This document shows positions 40,485 through 50,747 of a stretch of DNA of 64,000 nucleotides, one piece after another. Every line of letters starts with the position of its first letter. Within the stretch, counting starts at the first letter, position 1. Location: positions 1 to 64,000 of the forward strand of contig JADNRX010000310.1 of assembly GCA_015501595.1 (NCBI GenBank), read 5' to 3'. This DNA comes from Hymenopellis radicata (taxonomy: Eukaryota > Basidiomycota > Agaricomycetes > Agaricales > Physalacriaceae). The notes under the pieces were generated by a model, which was not told the DNA's origin, made no database searches, and saw only the letters and a list, made by a program, of their open reading frames with translations. The position numbers and the translations under genes were made by a program.

Positions 40485-43450
40485 TCAAGTCCTCCGCCAA
40501 AAGTCATTGGTCTGTCGTCGAGTTCGCACGGCGCGATCATATTGGCGAGCGCGACTAACATTCCTGGCTGGGTTTGTCTCATGTCTCCCAGTGCTGATGC
40601 ACGTGGGAACCGGAACGGCTACAGGAGCATTGTTCTGTGCTTGGTGTCGCGCCCTAATGCGATTCATAAGTCCTAGAACACTGCCGGCGTTGTTGTCGTG
40701 ACCATCCGAGTTGCCTTCGTTGCGGTTGTGCCCTTGCATCCCATCGGAGGTCGAAGATGCACCGGAGGAAGTAGTGTGGCCGTTGTAGATGGCGATGGTC
40801 AATGGAAGTTTGGAAGGGAGCATTGTACCATGCGGATCACTGGAATCAAAGGACCTAGTTCGAGCGTTTACTTCACAGGATAAGGTTGGATGTTAACTCT
40901 CACATACCACAACATGTTGGGCTCCGTCGCTATCCAATATCCCCATGCCGGTTGGCAAAAACCGTATTCATCATATTGACGGTCAGCCACCCATCGAATT
41001 TGACAGCAGAGCCCACGCCCTTCATCTTCATCAAAATGGATAGGTGCACAGTAGCCGTCACACGCGAAGAGGTTCTGACCAGTAAGGCCAAGACGGTCAG
41101 CTTCCGCTACATCACGATCCATGCTGGCCACCAGGGATGGACAAGCATATCGTGCACCTTCTCGCAGATACATAGAATCCTAGATGAGAGACTTCAGAGG
41201 ATGAAGGTTGTACAAAGTGGCTCCGCACCATAGCTATGTCAAATAGGGAGTGAATACCAGATATTGTTTCCGCTTCAAGACATGCGTAGTAGCCATATGT
41301 GTCACCTGGGCCACCGCCTTTGGGCTGGCGCGCACCAGCAGCAGCCATTTTGCCTGCGCTATGGTTTTTGAAGCGCGCTCCCCGTTGAACTGGAGCCATA
41401 TCTAATATTAAGTCAGTGCGAGTAAAGAGACAAGCAAGAAATAGTAACACACGTGACAAATTTTGATCTCGTTCACACATGGAGGCCCACACTTTTGGGC
41501 TAAATGCGTTGAACATAACAAAATCTAACTGCTGAGCGTAAGTTACTGCTAGCATTCACTCAGAAGACGCCTGACTGGATAATACGGTTTCAAGGTTCCC
41601 GTTGCTGGATCTCTGGCAGTGATGTAAGACTTTCCCTGTGACTTCTCTACGGGAGTTATCTCTGAAGGTGGCACAGGCGGACCATCAGCATCGACGAATA
41701 TGACGATTTCACGAGCACATCTTTCCACAGTTTGAGGATTCTTGCGGATTGGACGCATGTCAAAATCCTTCGGGTTGAAGATGCGCCCAGCCTGTCAAAA
41801 AGACTTCAGAAGGGATCAAGTCTGCAGAAATCACCTACTTTCTTATTCTCTGGCTGCGCGCTACCAGACTCCGGGACTTGACTCAAACCATGGCCCAAGA
41901 GCTGGGATGCATCACGGCGATGCACAACCTCCATGCGAACGCACTGTTCAGCAGCTGGAAGGTGGGCGCAACGAGAGCAACTTATAATCTGACTCATCTC
42001 ATTAGCCAAAGTCAGAGATATAAGTCTGAACTGACCTGATGGTGTCTCGTATGCTCGCGCACAACATTACGAATATCATTAGCATGGAGCCAGTCGTAGT
42101 ACTCCCGTTTGCCAACTTTCATCTCCATAGTTCGAGTGATAATCGCTCCCAATGCACTGTTTGGGTCGGCGCATAACTTTTTGAAATGACCCTGTTTCCA
42201 TCGATCGGATATGGCCTGACTCAGAGCCGAATACGTATCCGCCAAGGTCTTCTCACTGGTCGCGATGTTCGCGACGCAGTATCCTTTTCTTTCCAGCGCA
42301 TAACCCAACCACCGATCCCAAGCACGCATAAAGTTGGGTAGGCTCACAAGAAAGAATACGCACTCTGGATTGGCTGTGCGAGGTAAGAGGTCAGAGTGTT
42401 TCTCCAGGACCTTGAGAAGAAGGCTGCCTTTGCCCGGCTGCAAAACTGAATCCTGTTTGAACTACGGAGGATATGAGACCGCCAACTTGACACAACCACT
42501 GTAGATAACTTACACGCTCGGTTGAAAATGCAGTCGCTTGAAAAATCCGTTGATCGGGAACAAAGTTATCGCGGATGTCAGGCGGAACCCACTGATAGAG
42601 GATAAGCGCCAGCGCGTCTTGAAGCCGTTGAAGACGCGCCAAGCCCTGGAGGTCGGCATCGTCGGAGTTGTCCAGTAGGTACTTTGGGTCCGTAATAGTC
42701 ATCAAAACTTCGGCGAGACCAGAGGACTAGAATACCACGAAAATTGACACTAATATCATACAGGTGATTCAAAGGCTCACTTGCACGGCCCGAGTCCACT
42801 CTGGCTTGTGATACTGAGTAACAGAGACGTTACGAAGGTCCTGAAGCAAGAAGCCCATAGCGGCTTGCTTGGCACGCAAAGCATCCCGGGGCGTTTTGAA
42901 TGTTTTACCCATCTCCACGCATGTCGTCTCTAGAGCTGCCAGGAGGAGCTCCAGTGTCATCGGCTTGTTCTAGTACCACAGCATGATCAGTTAGATGGAA
43001 AATGAATTAGACAGAATATTGTTATACCGAGTCAATTCTGGGTAATAAATTTTTCAAGTTTTCGCACCATCGGCGGCAGCGGATGATGGGATGTTCGCTG
43101 GGGGAAGGAAGGAAATTGGCCAGTGGCGGGTCTTTCTGGCGAGGTGCCTGCCGGGGCAGAGACTTCTGAGGTCGAGAAACTGACGGTGGCGTGAACGAGG
43201 GTGTGTACGGCGTTGATGGTATTGTTTCCTGCGACACAGACTCCAAAGAGCTTAGACTTCGCTTCAGCTGTGGACGAGGAGCCCAGGCTTGTGAATGTGG
43301 CGTATTCGTCTTCAAAGATGCATTCAAACCTGAAACACCTTTCAGAAGCAGTTAAACGGAGAAGCGGCGGGCGTTTGCTCCTACCTATCATATCAACATC
43401 GGAGTCGTCTAAGTCTGATTCAGTCAAATCTGATAGCTCGCTTTCCTCAT
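40485..43450 (-). CDS. 2-oxoglutarate/Fe(II) dioxygenase, fungal TET/JBP-like
   Basis: A multi-exon minus-strand gene. N-terminal region: ESELSDLTESDLDDSDVDMI, Ser/Pro-rich SVSRPQKSLPRQAPRQKDPP, then helical NKPMTLELLLAALETTCVEM, QGLARLQRLQDALALILYQW and NPECVFFLVSLPNFMRAWDR; a Cys/His cluster SCSRCAHLPAAEQC; and RDPATGTLKPYYPVRRL. The C-terminal catalytic part is MAPVQRGARFKNHSAGKMAA, LGLTGQNLFACDGYCAPIHF followed by DEDEG (H-x-D iron site), YGFCQPAWGYWIATEPNMLW, an intron, then SFDSSDPHGTMLPSKLPLTI (distal His in PHGT). This layout matches the DNA 5-methylcytosine-oxidising TET/JBP-type family expanded in basidiomycetes. No obvious 2-oxoglutarate-binding Arg follows PHGT, and the first exon is not fixed (about 43450-43520). 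It sits among transposon remnants. Confidence 0.6.
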
Positions 43451-43596
43451 CCAAAGGGGGTGTGGACGCTCGTGTTCCTCGTCGGTCTCCAGGTACATAT
43501 CATGTAGATAGTCGGCATGCATTGTATTTCTTTTGAACTGGCTGCTGCTAGCCTCAGAGAGATGCTACTCAATATGAAGTCGATATTTCTAGGAAA

Positions 43597-44410
43597 CTAG
43601 TTTCTGGTACTCACGGATAGAATAACTCGCCGTTGGTAGCGATTCGCAATTTCTACGCGCTCAGCTGTGGACAACTGGTTTGAGCCATGTACGTAGAGCT
43701 CATAGAAAAAATGGACCGCGTCAGCGGTGTATACGCCGGCCACCCTGTCTGGAATCGCGAGGCATCGGGAAAACCAGCCCATTAAAGTCTTGTGCTACAA
43801 AGAAACAGCAAGTATGAGTATTTGCGCAGTCTGTCCGCATGCTACGCACGATATCATCCTTGTTTGCGTCTTGAATAAGACTGGGTGTCCAGAGGTTGAA
43901 CATGTCGCGGATGAGTGCGTTCTTTAGACTGCGTGAAGAGGCGCTTGGACCTGTCGAGTTCGAGGGCGCTAAGAACTTCACAACGCTGTCCGGCAAAGGC
44001 AAGTAATCTGGTGGTGTAGACGACGGGGGCTGGGGTGAGACCACCCAGGTCGTACCATCTAGTACTGGCATGGCGAAGCAATGGCGAAGGGAAAGAAGTT
44101 CACAGTTTTTGATCCACACGTATGGTTGACTACGGTCCGGTATTCCGGTTGCCCACGGCGACTTGTCGGCATATTCTTGCGTATGGTTTTGCCAGGTAGA
44201 TGAGGCTACGGCTACAAACGTACCGTTATACTCTAGTCCCTCTACGACGAAACTCGCTACCCGTCGCGTGTATGAGCCCAGATGAAGATTTGGAAAGGGC
44301 CGTAAGAGGAAGCAATTGCTGTCTCGAAAAGGAAAAGCCAAACTCTGGGGTACGCCGCCATTGAAGGACGTCTCGTTTCGGAAAGGGACCAGCGCAGCCA
44401 CTCCACGCAA
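43597..44410 (-). CDS. Hypothetical protein
   Basis: A long minus-strand frame (about 44410-43721) reads SCVEW-region neighbours then GVPQSLAFPFRDSNCFLLRP, LEYNGTFVAVASSTWQNHTQ, SQPYVWIKNCELLSLRHCFA and SRSLKNALIRDMFNLWTPSL. It splices towards MGWFSRCLAIPDRVAGVYTA and RVEIANRYQRRVILS, stop at 43597. There is no ATG in the first long exon, so an upstream exon is needed. Family not recognised. It lies upstream of, and on the same strand as, the TET/JBP-like gene; the two could be one gene, but the acidic start at about 43450 argues for separate genes. Confidence 0.4.
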
Positions 44411-44599
44411 GAAGGGGAAAAAGTGATGCGATGGCGTGAGGTCAGTTGGGGGTTAGACACTTCCAGTTCAGCCCTTGGCTGACCATCGAATGTTGGGAGT
44501 TTTGACCACTCAGCACACGTATGTTAAACAAAAAGAGTTGCTTTGTATGCATATATCAGCTAACCGTGTGTAGGCGATCAAGGCAAACCACATGAATTT

Positions 44600-45175
44600 C
44601 AATAAGAGTCCCCGTACCAAATGATCCCGCAGCACCTCCCGGAATCGCAGCGACCACCATGCTCCTCCCTCTCTTGCCGCCTCTCGCTCCCCTCAGACTG
44701 GAACGACGGGCTCGTCGGAATCGGCAACCCACTTTCCACCAATGAGCCTACAAAAGGACGCTGCAGGCGGTCATCCTCAGAAGTAGTCCAGGTCCATCGG
44801 TACCGATAACAATGACGATGTCGTTCTAGGAGAGTTTTGTAACATTTTGAGCCAATACGCTGTCCTGCGTGTGTATCTTGATGCCGAAGCTGTGCAGTCG
44901 AAGGAAGCACGCCAATGTCCTTGCATATCCTTGAGAACGTAGACGGGCAGTAGTTCTAGAGAAATAGATGAAAGATAGTCAGCTTTAGAATGACAGGGTA
45001 GTGAAATGAAAATCCAGACCTTGTTCCGCATCGTCCTTTACCTCAAGGATCCTCGTAATACCTATATCCTCGCAAAGTGAACATCCATCGGAATCTTGAT
45101 GGTCTTGAAGCGGAACACACGGGACAAGAAGATCTGAAATGACGAAGAGATGAACCGTAGTAGGCAGATTAAAGT
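44600..45175 (-). other. Short coding-like frames, unassigned
   Basis: On the minus strand MNFNLPTTVHLFVISDLLVP begins at 45179, followed by an intron-like gtctgg...ctctag and LPVYVLKDMQGHWRASF or, in another frame, RTLACFLRLHSFGIKIHTQD. I cannot choose a frame or name a family. Confidence 0.25.
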
Positions 45176-46853
45176 TCATTTGTCTTGACTAGGCGAAGGG
45201 TTTGGCGGCATCTTCCAGGAGCTCGCGGATCTTGCACGGCGGTTGTCCCAGTCATTGATTGCGGTTGATAGGCGTGGGGTACGCGATGAACCTGTCCATG
45301 CTGAAAAAGTCGGCGGTCCCTCCGCGCAACATCCGATACCCCGCTTATTCGCCTTGAAAATGTCTTGGTAAACGTACTTGTCCTCTCGCAGTTTGACCTT
45401 GGTCATAACTTTGATCATGAGCTCCGTCGAACGAAGAAGAGACACAGTCGATAGATAGTCGCCGGGGGCCTCAGGCGTCGCGTCCAAGAGTCGCTGGCAA
45501 CAATTTAATAAAGAGCGGAGCCGGCAGTCAAAGCCCACCTTGAAAAGTCCAGGATAAACAGCTATCCTATTCACCGGCTCGACCAAAAAGCGTTCCAAAT
45601 ACCACCCGTCACACTCCTCCTCCATCACCAAAATCGTTCTTCCTGTCCTCGACAAAGCCCTTGAGCGCATCCACCGACTCTGCCGGCCTCACCAAATATG
45701 GTTGCTAAATCTCCAATCGCGGAACGGGCTGCCTCAACCCCTCCGAACACTCTGTAGCACCTCCAGGATCTGTGTGTGAAGATTCAGAATATCTTCCAGC
45801 CAGTCGAATAGCCTCGAAAGGGCCAAGGGTACCCCAGATATCCATGCTTTGAAATCCTGCACGCATAGAGGTAACACAAAGAGTCGGATAACGGATAACG
45901 TGCGTAATGCATTGAACAAAGGTCGCCTCTGTTTCCCGTATTGTCCGGAATATGTCTTGCCGCTGCGTTGGTTGGATCTCCGTCACCACTTCCTTCTCAG
46001 GGACGCTCAATGTCTGACTCTTTCGCCGCCCACCGCTTAGCGTGCGAAACACTCGCTAAAATCCTCTCGCTCCTCGTCATCCTGCCAATTCATTTCTGAC
46101 AAGACGCCATCCGCATGCAACAACACAGCCTGGGTCTCGCGATACACCTCGTCAGACTCTGAAGGAGGTATCCCAAACGCACGGCGCGGCCTCGCTGCAG
46201 CAACGTGCGAATGCTGAGCAATAGACACAGCTTCGTAAAAGGCCCCTCGACTCGACTTGAGTGAAGACCGAGCATGTGAAAAGACCTGCAGCAGACGAGG
46301 ACATAATGACAGTAGGCGGTTGTTCATCGTCGATTTGGACACTGTCCCGTCCACCTCGCCAGATCCGCTAATCGCCAAACCCTCTGTCATCGTCGACATG
46401 TTTCTTGTCTTCTGAGTGGGATAGCTCCAAACCATTAAAATGCCCATCAATGCCGCCTTTCTTTTCCTATGAGCCTCCTCGTCTCCTGAATAATCCGATT
46501 CCGATGAGGCATAGGAAGCAGTGGGTGGACATGCGTTTTGAAATATTCCGGAGTGAGAAAGTCGAAAACACCAAGCCCAGACCGCTGCCCAGCCACCTTG
46601 GCTGGACAGGCGTGGCAACCTCGTTATCCGTATCCGAGGAAGAGCTGGACGCAAAGACGTCAGCATTGGCCACCGTAAGCCTGCGTCGCGGCTCAAAGTG
46701 ATGTTGTTGATCGTTGCATTCGTCAGTCGACGGACCACGTAGACGAGGTATGTTGGATACGAATGGTTCACATCGGGGCGGATGTGGAGTAGCTAGAGGA
46801 TTGATGGCGCGAGCTTTAGAATGGAGATTGTAGACGAGTTCAAAGTTGGGCAT
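45176..46853 (-). pseudogene. RhoGEF (DH-domain) gene, frameshifted and truncated
   Basis: RhoGEFs activate Rho-type GTPases. The ATG at 46853 starts MPNFELVYNLHSKARAINPL. A Ser-rich N-terminus follows (SSSSSDTDNEVATP; ASYASSESDYSGDEEAHRKR). The DH domain shows EIQPTQRQDIFRTIRETEAT followed by FVQC, LFVLPLCVQDFKAWISGVPL, ALSRLFDWLEDILNLHTQIL, GWYLERFLVEPVNRIAVYPG followed by LFK, then RLLDATPEAPGDYLSTVSLL and STELMIKVMTKVKLREDKYV. Between HVIR and LFVLPL the sequence GTTATCC is repeated (45885-45898, written here on the minus strand). Removing one copy restores frame, so a 7-bp tandem duplication has broken the gene. A stop also occurs after the LEVLQ region, and no PH domain follows before the end near 45176. 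Confidence 0.7.
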
Positions 46854-47394
46854 GGGCCTTCTGTTCGGTCCGGTTTCGGCTCGGCATCTCGCCTTTCCTT
46901 TTTCTATGGGTAGAGTCCTTGCTTAAACTAGGAGGACCAAACCCGCGCCAGACATCGAACTCAGAATCAAACTCGGAACACGTCGTCAACAGCATCCCCC
47001 ATCTGAATTCAAAGCAAGGAGAATCTAGGCGCGAAGTTGAGTCCGGGTATACTTATTGTGAGCGACGAAAAGTGATTTACATGTAATTGAGAGTAGAGGT
47101 GCCGACGCATCCGCATGCGTTTTTCGCGTTTTTCCTTTTTTTGGGGGGTAACGGGTAAGGCGGATGAGGTAACAAGATCTTCATATCCTCGACGTTCGGT
47201 CGTGAAGGCTTGAGTGAGGACATTTCGTCGGGAGGACGTCGTCAGCAGACAGGTCTGCAACGATAGTAACGTCAAAGACGATCCGACAATAACACGAATG
47301 TAAGTATCGAGGAGGAGGAGGACACAACCTCGGCGCGAGGAACATAACTGACAACAATTAGACAACATCAAATAGGATACAACGATTACGCTTA
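46854..47394. other. No gene recognised
   Basis: Short frames only. The minus strand downstream of the FAS fragment reads into a Leu/Ser-rich frame without a domain. Confidence 0.35.
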
Positions 47395-47880
47395 CCATCC
47401 TTGTAAACAGGAGGCTGGTTGATGAACTCGCGAGTGTTCTCGACCGCCAACCTGTAGTTCTCACCCTTGGTAGGATCGCAGCGGCTGATGTCGTACTGCA
47501 AAACCTCAAGCAGGTCGGGGTCGGCGCGGTTCAGGATGGCGATGCAACGAGCGGTAATACTCCAACAACTATGGATGATGTCGTAGATGAGTAGGCAATT
47601 CTGGCGGGCCCAAGTCCACGAAACATCGAAGTGGCATGCCTTGATGGTGTTGAATGTAGGCTGGATACCGTCCATGTACTGCTCTTTGGAGATGCTGTCC
47701 AATCGTGCTTGCAACGCCAACAAGCTGGCCTTCTTGTCGTCGAAAGCAATTTCTCCAGCACGACAATCGCGTTTCAGGTAAAGCAATGTACAGCTCGATA
47801 TGCCGAGCAGCGAACTCTCGTTGCTCGGCTTGGAACTTTATCGTGATCGGTCCGTCCACGTCCTCGAACGCCCATTCGTC
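47395..47880 (-). pseudogene. Fatty acid synthase alpha subunit fragment
   Basis: Fungal FAS alpha is about 1,850 residues; only about 160 are present. Minus-strand blocks: DVDGPITIKFQAEQREFAAR followed by HIELYIA, LYLKRDCRAGEIAFDDKKAS, LLALQARLDSISKEQYMDGI, QPTFNTIKACHFDVSWTWAR, QNCLLIYDIIHSCW, ITARCIAILNRADPDLLEVL, QYDISRCDPTKGENYRLAVE and NTREFINQPPVYKD. Small in-frame losses are visible (the residues normally between HS and TA, and between VE and NTRE). A one-base shift occurs at YIAL/LYLK. It is fused at its 5' side to an XPG-like fragment. Confidence 0.82.
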
Positions 47881-48249
47881 TTCAGTCGTTCTGGTCCATC
47901 GAAGACGAAGAGCGGTACAATCGCGAAATTAAGCAGTTTCGCAAGGCGGCGAAGAAGCTCCTTTACTTCGGCATTCCAGCCCTTATGAACGTGGCGCATG
48001 TTTTGACCATGGAGGATGCGTTGAATCCACAAGCTGAATAATGTCAGAGCCAGAAATACAAGCACTAACGGACATACCACGCATCAATGCCAATGAGAAT
48101 GTACCCCTTTTCTTGACGCTGAGCAATAAACCCCTCCATTGCCGAAACCTCGTGGAGGGACACAACTCGAGCAATTTGCTTGATATACTATCAAGGAACA
48201 TCAGCATTGCAACCAGAATTAGTAGTGTAACTCACATCGTAATACCCAT
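47870..48249 (-). pseudogene. Rad2/XPG-like (PIN-fold) nuclease, N-terminal fragment
   Basis: The ATG at 48249 starts MGIT, then an intron. VVSLHEVSAMEGFIAQRQEK followed by GYILIGIDA contains the conserved first aspartate of the XPG-N domain. A second intron (gtatgtcc...ttcag) joins to CLWIQRILHGQNMRHVHKGW, NAEVKELLRRLAKLLNFAIV and PLFVFDGPER. At this point the sequence passes directly into the FAS alpha fragment. The catalytic XPG-I part is missing. XPG-like single-domain nucleases form large families in Agaricomycetes, so this may be a family member rather than true RAD2. Confidence 0.7.
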
Positions 48250-48406
48250 GATGGTGAGACTTAGAAGGGTCTTAGAAGGGAGTGCGATCAGATTCACAGC
48301 TGAAAACAAACCACGTGAGAAATGCGCAAAATGTACAGGATGATCACACGAAGAAAAAGATATTTACCTTGACGCGCGAGTTAAGACTATCTTCCTTGAG
48401 ACGAAG

Positions 48407-48811
48407 ATGAGCAGAACGACCTTAGCCTTAACCACCCGTCGCGTCCTAGTACCAGCGAGAGACCTCGTCAACAGACTCCTCGCGCTCAAAGTCCAATTCT
48501 GCTGGCTACATCACCTCCACCATCAACTCGCGCAACTCCCACATCCTCGGCAGCACCAATCGTTGCAGTCATTGCCGACGCCGCCAAATCGCCCAACGTC
48601 GCCAAATCGCCCAACGTCGCCAAATCGCCCCAACGCCACCGACGTGATGCCGAAGACACCTGGATCACCCTTGGTGTCTCTCCTCACTCTTGATAAAGCA
48701 GTGCAGAAAGCCACCATGCCCGAGCTCTACAGTGAATATCTCAAGAAGAGCAAAGTCAAGACCGTCGCGCAGGCCTCGAGGATTGCAAAGGAGCTCCGGA
48801 TTGTCTTTTAG
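48407..48811 (+). CDS. Hypothetical ORF with a PNRPTS repeat
   Basis: A plus-strand frame with ATG start, MSRTTLALTTRRVLVPARDL. It contains three tandem hexapeptides PNRPTS and a helical end, AVQKATMPELYSEYLKKSKV followed by KTVAQASRIAKELRIVF. A following frame (WDREVSRSRKEWYKYHGNID) may belong to the same gene after a frame change. Family unknown. Confidence 0.35.
   Translation: MSRTTLALTTRRVLVPARDLVNRLLALKVQFCWLHHLHHQLAQLPHPRQHQSLQSLPTPPNRPTSPNRPTSPNRPNATDVMPKTPGSPLVSLLTLDKAVQKATMPELYSEYLKKSKVKTVAQASRIAKELRIVF
48576..48632 (+). repeat. 18-bp tandem repeat, three copies
   Basis: cgccaaatcgcccaacgt is repeated about three times with one change (an extra c in the last copy). Confidence 0.85.
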
Positions 48812-49054
48812 TGGGATCGCGAGGTGTCGCGCAGTAGAAAGGAATGGTATAAGTATCACGGGAACATTGATTCGGCCATTATGAGCAGTGCGGCGTGTGA
48901 CAAGTATGCCGATGTTCTTGACCATACGGCAGAGAAGACCGAGGAGCAGCTGCAAGACAATGAGCAAAGTCAAGAAATGAAAGAAAGGAAAAAAAACACA
49001 CCTAAGGCTTGTAACCGCTAAACTGTCCGTGCGAAGAGGCCCTCCAAACAAAAT

Positions 49055-49437
49055 TCAAATGGGAAACTTGACGTCGCAACTGCCAGCAACGTTCTGGATC
49101 TCGAGACTCGGAAAACTTCGCGTCAAATCGAAGCTTCGATATGAATACGCGCACTTGCGCGCCGCCAGCTTTGAGTCATTTTTCGACTTGGCACCAGTTA
49201 TCACCATCCTGCCAGAGACGAGGGCCGTAGTGTTCGGGTTCTTCGGGTCGCAGATACGCATGGTAACAGCTAGAAAACACTATGTCAAATGATATTAACA
49301 ATTGGACACAATGAAGGAGGCGCGATTTTGATAATAGTACCAACCTTGGAATTGTATTCCGCATTCCGGGCGTGGGGCGCGATCGTCTTCAGGTCGAGCC
49401 GACAGTCAAGATTGACAGTGGCAACAATATAATCTGA
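49055..49437 (-). pseudogene. TATA-binding protein (TBP) fragment, first repeat only
   Basis: TBP nucleates transcription by all three RNA polymerases. The minus strand reads [20 protein letters not shown] followed by [14 protein letters not shown] intron follows (gttggtac...ttctag), then [57 protein letters not shown] and a TGA at 49055. The second saddle repeat is absent. Residues normally read as YARIIQKLGF are scrambled ([15 protein letters not shown]), so several small indels exist. An upstream Thr/Pro/Ala stretch ([14 protein letters not shown], to about 49540) may be the N-terminal domain. The intron shows it derives from genomic DNA rather than from mRNA. Confidence 0.8.
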
Positions 49438-49917
49438 GCATAGGCCCGATGCCTTCGACGGCGGCGATGCGTTGCTTCTTGAGTGTGAGGGAAACAGGAG
49501 TGGCGGGCGTGGCGGCCAGCATCAACGACCAGTGAGTGTGTCTACCGGCGATGGCGGCGACTCGGACGATGTTGAGAACTGCGGCAATGGCTGCTGTATG
49601 TCTGCTCGAACGCAGAGTACGAATTGGAGAGTAATGAAGGCTTGGGAAGATTGAATTGCGCAAGGTATGGGTTTCCGGCAGGACACCACGACCTCGTCTA
49701 ACACGACACAACCCACCTCGGCAAGAGACAACACCCACGAAGAACACCTCCTGCCTCAAAAATGACCCTCGCGAGCGGAGATGGGAGAGTCATCGGACTC
49801 GGTTGGATTGTAGACATCACGTCGGTGCACAGGAGTCAGTAGATGAAGTGTTTTGTTTCTGCAGTCTAAGGCGTGGGGCCGTGTCAGCGCTGAGAGCAGC
49901 CCACGACAGGCAGGCGC

Positions 49918-50082
49918 ACCATGTGTCCCTTAGCTCCCAAAGTTCTTGCCCACGACGACATGCCATGTAGGCCCGTGCTCCTTCTCGATGTTGAATTACC
50001 CGGGTGCCACGGACGCGATGTCGACGCTCTCCTGCTGCATCTCCTCGCTCATGTCGACGTTCTTGACAGTGGCTTTGTGTTA
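49918..50082 (-). pseudogene. Dynein light chain LC8-type fragment
   Basis: The minus strand reads HKATVKNVDMSEEMQQESVD followed by IAS, then after a stop FNIEKEHGPTWHVVVGKNFG. These are hallmark LC8 blocks; the piece between IEK and HGPTWH is deleted, and stop codons follow VAPG and NFGS. The N-terminal start and the C-terminal HETKHFIYFY-type end are missing. Confidence 0.8.
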
Positions 50083-50194
50083 TTGTCGACAATGATGTAC
50101 TGGATGTGCGACGGGTGCGACGGGGTAGTACTTAATGTAGTTGGGAGAGAGTTCGCGCGAGAGGGCTCCCCAATACATAGACAACATGTGAAGC

Positions 50195-50458
50195 CTAACG
50201 CTGACTGCCTGCGTGGCTCTCACAGAACTCGCGGAACTTTTTTGTAAGCCTTTCTAGAGGTTCATAACTGCTTGCAGTCAATGCACAGTCGACAGGAACT
50301 CACGCTTTGTAGTCAGCCTCAGTCTTTACGCGGAGAGCCGTCATTGATACCGAATCCGCACCAGCAGACGCAACCCTCAACTCCTGATTTCCGCCATCTT
50401 TTAAGGGATTGAGCAGATCCTGGTCTTTGTGGAGCTCGGTGGTAGCTGCAGAGGGCAT
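50195..50458 (-). CDS. Small protein of unknown function, paralogous to the ORF at 62030-62205
   Basis: The ATG at 50458 starts MPSAATTELHKDQDLLNPLK followed by DGGNQ, then TALRVKTEADYKA. A 36 bp GT-AG intron would join to YEPLERLTKKFREFCESHAG and SQR, stop at 50195. The intron is shorter than usual here, so the second exon is tentative. A second copy at 62205 keeps the same ATG, the same order of blocks and the same donor site. No family recognised; it could also be the 5' end of another captured gene. Confidence 0.5.
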
Positions 50459-50747
50459 GAATGACGATGTGGTTTGAGAAGCGCAGTCGTAAGTCGAGGT
50501 GACAATGAAAGCTCAGCCCACTTCATGATCAACTTCTTGTTCATCCTGATCGTTCTGTTTGATCCGCGTACACATAAAAATGCCGTACTAAGCCGGTACA
50601 TGATGAAAGAGCCACAGACTTCGAAGATACCTGTTCCAATCAATGGCGTCTGGCACGTTGGCGAACAAGCGATGCATCGCAGCTGAAGGCGCCACTCAAG
50701 CTTCAAGATTCCAACAATATCCATCACGTTCCTCTACTAAAATTCAT

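Noticed and set aside
49440..49760. Independent gene upstream of the TBP fragment
   Set aside because: The Ala/Thr/Pro-rich reading fits a decayed TBP N-terminal region better than a separate gene; no other support.
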